A stretch of 64,000 bases of DNA from positions 157,390 through 221,389 of the forward strand of contig NZ_JAHWGU010000015.1 in the NCBI RefSeq assembly GCF_020873875.1, in the 5' to 3' direction. Positions within the stretch are counted from its first letter, which is position 1. Each line of letters opens with the position of its first letter. Made by a program: the position numbers and the translations under genes. This DNA is from Actinoplanes sp. DH11. GTDB lineage: Bacteria > Actinomycetota > Actinomycetes > Mycobacteriales > Micromonosporaceae. Shown one piece after another: positions 61,315 through 64,000 of this stretch. Under the pieces are notes generated by a model. That model was given only the letters and a program-made list of their open reading frames with translations. It was not told where the DNA came from and ran no database searches.

Positions 61315-61761
61315 ATGGACAGCGTGTACCGCCCGGCCGTACGGATCGTGTGCTTCGACGCGGATCACCGCATCCTGCTGCTGCACTGGGCGGACCCGAC
61401 CAACGGCAGTCGCCTGTGGGAACCACCCGGCGGCGGCATCGACCCCGGCGAGACCCCACTGGAAGCAGCCCGCCGCGAACTGCTGGAAGAGACCGGCCTG
61501 AACCCCGAAGCAATCCGCCCCGACTTCCTGGACGTCCACCGCGACACCATCTGGAAGGGCCGCCGTTTCACCGGCCCCGAACAGTTCTTCACAGCCTCCT
61601 ACGATTCGTCCGCGCCGGCGGTGGGCAGGGAGGGTCTACTGCCGTACGAAAAGCGCGACCTGATAGAACACGCCTGGGTTCCCATTCCCGAAATAGCGGC
61701 ATTACCGGACCGCCTGGAGCCCCCCAACCTGGTAGAAATAGTAACCACTTTCCACCCCTGA
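61315..61761 (+). CDS. Nudix hydrolase
   Basis: This 148-residue enzyme has a complete Nudix box (GX5EX7REUXEEXGU) reading GGIDPGETPLEAARRELLEE followed by TGL, at about residues 41-63, so it should hydrolyse a nucleoside diphosphate linked to another group with Mg ions. It begins MDSVYRPAVRIVCFDADHR. It is divergent from the YciO-like gene with only 23 bases between starts. Substrate unknown. Confidence 0.92.
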   Translation: MDSVYRPAVRIVCFDADHRILLLHWADPTNGSRLWEPPGGGIDPGETPLEAARRELLEETGLNPEAIRPDFLDVHRDTIWKGRRFTGPEQFFTASYDSSAPAVGREGLLPYEKRDLIEHAWVPIPEIAALPDRLEPPNLVEIVTTFHP

Positions 61762-61937
61762 CCCGGCAGCCACACAACAATTCCCGATCCCTCTGCAAAA
61801 GGGCATCCCCACTCGATCGCTACCCAAGCAAGCCCAGCCGCCGTCCACCCCTTCAAGCGATTGCCGCAGACAACCGCCCCGGTGCCATCGCCATGCGATC
61901 CCAGGCTGCTGCCCCGCTCCATGGCCTAACCGCCCGA

Positions 61938-63317
61938 TCACACGACGCGATCCGGTGAGGTGTCACGTCCGTTTCGCCGGGAGGGAGGCGCTCGGCTGGC
62001 AGGCCATCTCACATCGCCCGACGGTGCCGGCCCGTTTCGTCCCCCCGCCGCGTGCGGTGTTGCCGATAAGTCGAGGATGAGGCTGGAAGATCGCGTGGAT
62101 GCGATCGCCCGAGCCGGCACAGCCCGAGCCGGCACAGCGCGAGCCGGCACAGCCCGAGCCGGCACAGCCCGAGCCGGCACAGCCCGAGCCGACGCGGCCA
62201 CGGGGTGACACCGTGCCGCTAATCCGAACTGAGCGGGCTGTGCCGATCGTGTTGAGGTCGGTGGCTTCGTAGCGACGCATGATCGATGTGCGCCCGAACG
62301 CATCAAGGACGGCGTGCCCGCCGCTGCCCGCCGACTCCCGGCGGCCGGTTCTGGCTGGTCGAACGCCGTGGCTGCTCCGCGCGGTGCCGGTGACCCGCTG
62401 TTTGCGGCAGTCCTGGGCCGTGCGGCTTTGCGCCGCGGGCGATCAGTGGACGCTGCAAGCATGTAGAAGCCAACCCTGTTCTCGGTCCGGAGCTGGATGG
62501 TGGCCGGCTCGTCGGCAGAATCGGCTTCAGGAGCGGATGAGCAGGTCGACGTTCTGAGCTTGGTGGCGCCCGGCCAGCTACTGAGGATGACCGGCATGCG
62601 TCTGGCTGATCTGCCTGCTGTCGCGCCGGCTGCCATGTCTGGTGCGACGACAGCGCGATGCTCGGCTGGAGCGCCTGACTTACCTGTGGCGCGGTGCTCG
62701 GTCCGGGAGTCTCGTTTGCCTGTCGCGCGATGCTGGGCGGGAGCGCTTGGTTTATCTGCAGCACATCGTTCGGCGGAAGAGATTGGTCCATTTCCGGCGC
62801 CAGGCTTACCAGGGGAAACTGGTCCCTCGACAACATCAGGGATGTCCGTCCAGCTGACCGCTGCGGGCCTCGGGCGGCGACATTTCGGGCGTGGTGGCGG
62901 CGAAGCGGTGGGCTTGCTCGGGGCCAGCGTCTCCGAAGCGACGGCGGTCGGCCTGGGCGTCGAGGGAGCGGAGGTGTCCGGCTCGCGGAGAGTCGCGGCT
63001 GTCTTGCGGGAGGCGGGTGGGCTCGCCGGTGGGGGAGTGCGCGGGTTTTCGGTGCCGGTGGTGACTTCGGGATGACGCCGCCTCGACTGCTTGATCGACT
63101 GCCGCAGCCAGTCTCCTAGCGCGCCCGTCGGCGGAGGGGCGGCACCGGCCGCTTGCGACCGGCGCACCTTGGTGGTGTGCCGTTGCAGCAGGCCCCAATC
63201 ACGGCGGTGTTGCTGCGCGCGGCGGAATTCATCGTGAGCAGTGGATTGGCGGCGGGGCGCAGTGCGGTCACGCATCCCGGCAATTTGTGCCGAGGTGAAC
63301 AACTGTAACTGCGCCAT
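61938..63317 (-). CDS. Low-complexity hypothetical protein with a conserved-looking N-terminus
   Basis: This roughly 459-residue frame begins MAQLQLFTSAQIAGMRDRT, with a basic helical region to about residue 60 that looks like real protein. From about 60 onward it is Pro/Ala/Arg-rich, with repeats (HRATGKRDSRTEHRATGKS at about 200-225) and, near 370-405, tandem AVPAR units coded by a 15-nt DNA repeat. No domain is recognised. The true C-terminus could be earlier if the repeats are expansions. ATG 63317 is chosen to start at MAQLQL; the ribosome site is weak. Confidence 0.5.
   Translation of the reverse strand: MAQLQLFTSAQIAGMRDRTAPRRQSTAHDEFRRAQQHRRDWGLLQRHTTKVRRSQAAGAAPPPTGALGDWLRQSIKQSRRRHPEVTTGTENPRTPPPASPPASRKTAATLREPDTSAPSTPRPTAVASETLAPSKPTASPPPRPKCRRPRPAAVSWTDIPDVVEGPVSPGKPGAGNGPISSAERCAADKPSAPAQHRATGKRDSRTEHRATGKSGAPAEHRAVVAPDMAAGATAGRSARRMPVILSSWPGATKLRTSTCSSAPEADSADEPATIQLRTENRVGFYMLAASTDRPRRKAARPRTAANSGSPAPRGAATAFDQPEPAAGSRRAAAGTPSLMRSGAHRSCVATKPPTSTRSAQPAQFGLAARCHPVAASARAVPARAVPARAVPARAVPARAVPARAIASTRSSSLILDLSATPHAAGGRNGPAPSGDVRWPASRAPPSRRNGRDTSPDRVV
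62107..62196. repeat. 15-nt tandem repeat (GCCCGAGCCGGCACA)
   Basis: About six near-perfect copies lie within the hypothetical gene; on the minus strand they encode AVPAR pentapeptides in frame. Confidence 0.88.
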
Positions 63318-63855
63318 AAATCCATTATCCCGCGCCACTCCATTGGCAACCACAATGGATCATGCCAATCTCGACGCCTTGATTGCTCAGCGAAATATCA
63401 GGAATACAAATGGAGTGCGCTGCCCGATGCGGGCGTCGGACAATCGTGATTAACTGGGGGAGGAGGAACCTCGCGATCCCGTGCAGCAGGGGAATGCTGC
63501 CGCGAGCGTAGTGCGGCGCGAGCGGTTCTGATGTAAAGAACCGGAACCGGCAAGGCTTCCCGGATGAAAGCTGCGCCGGCAATTGGGGCGAAGTGCGGCG
63601 GCGACCGGCATGCGCCGGCGCCTACAGCAGACGCAAGCGGTGGCGACCGGCCCGGATGATGGCGGCGGAGGCTGAGCGGTGGCGGCTGGTCCGGGTGGTG
63701 GCGGAGGCTGAGTGGTGGCGGCTGGCCCAGGTAGTGGCGCCGGAGGCTGAGCGGTGGCGGCGGAGGCTGAGCGGCGACACCCGGCACGAGTGGCGCCAGC
63801 AGCTCAAATGAGCACGGCAACCGGCGCGAGTGGCGCCAGCAGCGCACACGAGCTG
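63318..63855. other. Region without a supported gene
   Basis: Several frames are open but consist of low-complexity Arg/Trp or Pro/Ser residues with GGTGGCGGCTGGTCC-like repeats (63640-63770). I see no start with a ribosome site and no recognisable domain. 63318-63560 is the least GC-rich part and may carry the promoter of the minus-strand hypothetical gene. Confidence 0.4.
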
Positions 63856-64000
63856 CGGCGACCGGCCCGACCGGCGGCGACCGGCCCGACCGGCGGCGAC
63901 CGGCCCGACCGGCGGCGACCGGCCCGACCGGCGGCGACCGGCCCGACCGGCGGCGACCGGCCCGACCGGCGGCGACCGGCCCGACCGGCGGCGACCGGCC
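63856..64000. repeat. 18-nt tandem array running off the window edge
   Basis: CGGCGACCGGCCCGACCG is repeated about eight times without variation to base 64000 and probably continues. The period is a multiple of three and all six frames are open, so part of a repetitive protein (for example VGPVAA units on the minus strand) cannot be excluded. Confidence 0.9.

Noticed and set aside
62279..63119. Plus-strand frames opposite the low-complexity hypothetical gene
   Set aside because: They lack start context; the minus strand has the more protein-like N-terminus MAQLQLF.
63856..64000. CRISPR or telomere-like terminal repeat
   Set aside because: There are no spacers between the 18-nt units and no other evidence for a replicon end.

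Overview
The window is high-GC chromosomal DNA of an actinomycete, most likely Actinoplanes or another Micromonosporaceae. Supporting signs are the frequent GTG starts, many 4-bp ATGA/GTGA operon overlaps, a mycothiol-type formaldehyde dehydrogenase, a nickel superoxide dismutase, a CebR-type operator in front of cellulolytic genes, and an ECF sigma/anti-sigma pair. I see no rRNA, tRNA, CRISPR array, IS element or prophage. The species assignment is inference from gene families, not from a marker gene.

Layout. 1-6.4 kb: a 3'-truncated (window edge) asparagine synthetase, a two-component system, a frameshifted lipoprotein gene, a small secreted protein and purU. 5.7-7.9 kb: a TetR/MFS efflux pair with paired 18-bp operator arms. 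8.7-12.6 kb: mycothiol-dependent formaldehyde dehydrogenase plus an MBL hydrolase, then an FAD amine oxidase divergent from a TetR regulator. 13.1-24.0 kb: a catabolic and uptake island with an RpiR regulator, an ornithine cyclodeaminase-like protein, two histidine ammonia-lyase-fold proteins that both lack the Ala-Ser-Gly MIO triad, a LacI regulator with its operators, an amidohydrolase, a cysteine-dioxygenase-like cupin and a four-gene OpuC-type quaternary-amine ABC importer. 24.0-28.9 kb: a secreted FAD oxidase, a sulfotransferase, a flavin reductase-sodN operon under a SoxR-box-like promoter, and an ECF sigma/anti-sigma pair. 29-38 kb: a chemoreceptor, a Ser/Thr kinase, an APC permease, a second two-component system and a small membrane protein. 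38.5-48.8 kb: a secreted metalloprotease, a four-gene MacB/FtsX-type ABC operon and a mosaic of two decayed genes. 48.9-54.1 kb: a sugar ABC importer (two permeases and a binding protein) and UDP-glucose dehydrogenase. 54.4-60.2 kb: a CebR box, a GH48 cellulase, an AA10 LPMO and an SGNH hydrolase. 60.7-64 kb: a YciO/Sua5-type protein and a Nudix hydrolase on a divergent, apparently leaderless promoter, then a low-complexity hypothetical protein and repeat-rich DNA to the window edge.

How the genes work together. The most interesting unit is 13.1-24.0 kb. A betaine-type importer sits beside two MIO-less ammonia-lyase-fold enzymes and a thiol-dioxygenase-like cupin. The best fit is uptake and C-N cleavage of a trimethylated aromatic amino acid such as ergothioneine or hercynine, where a trimethylamine leaving group would make MIO unnecessary. 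This is a hypothesis. TGAATA/TATTCA half-sites occur at the RpiR/cyclodeaminase and importer/lyase promoters, and GAAGCGCTTC palindromes sit at the LacI/amidohydrolase promoter and again at the sugar importer.

A second theme is short tandem repeats. Several arrays start exactly at a gene's stop codon and repeat the stop-codon context (after 7946, 12638 and 48806, and before 13088 on the minus strand). Others lie at 10447, 35283, 41884, 60389, 62107 and 63856-64000.
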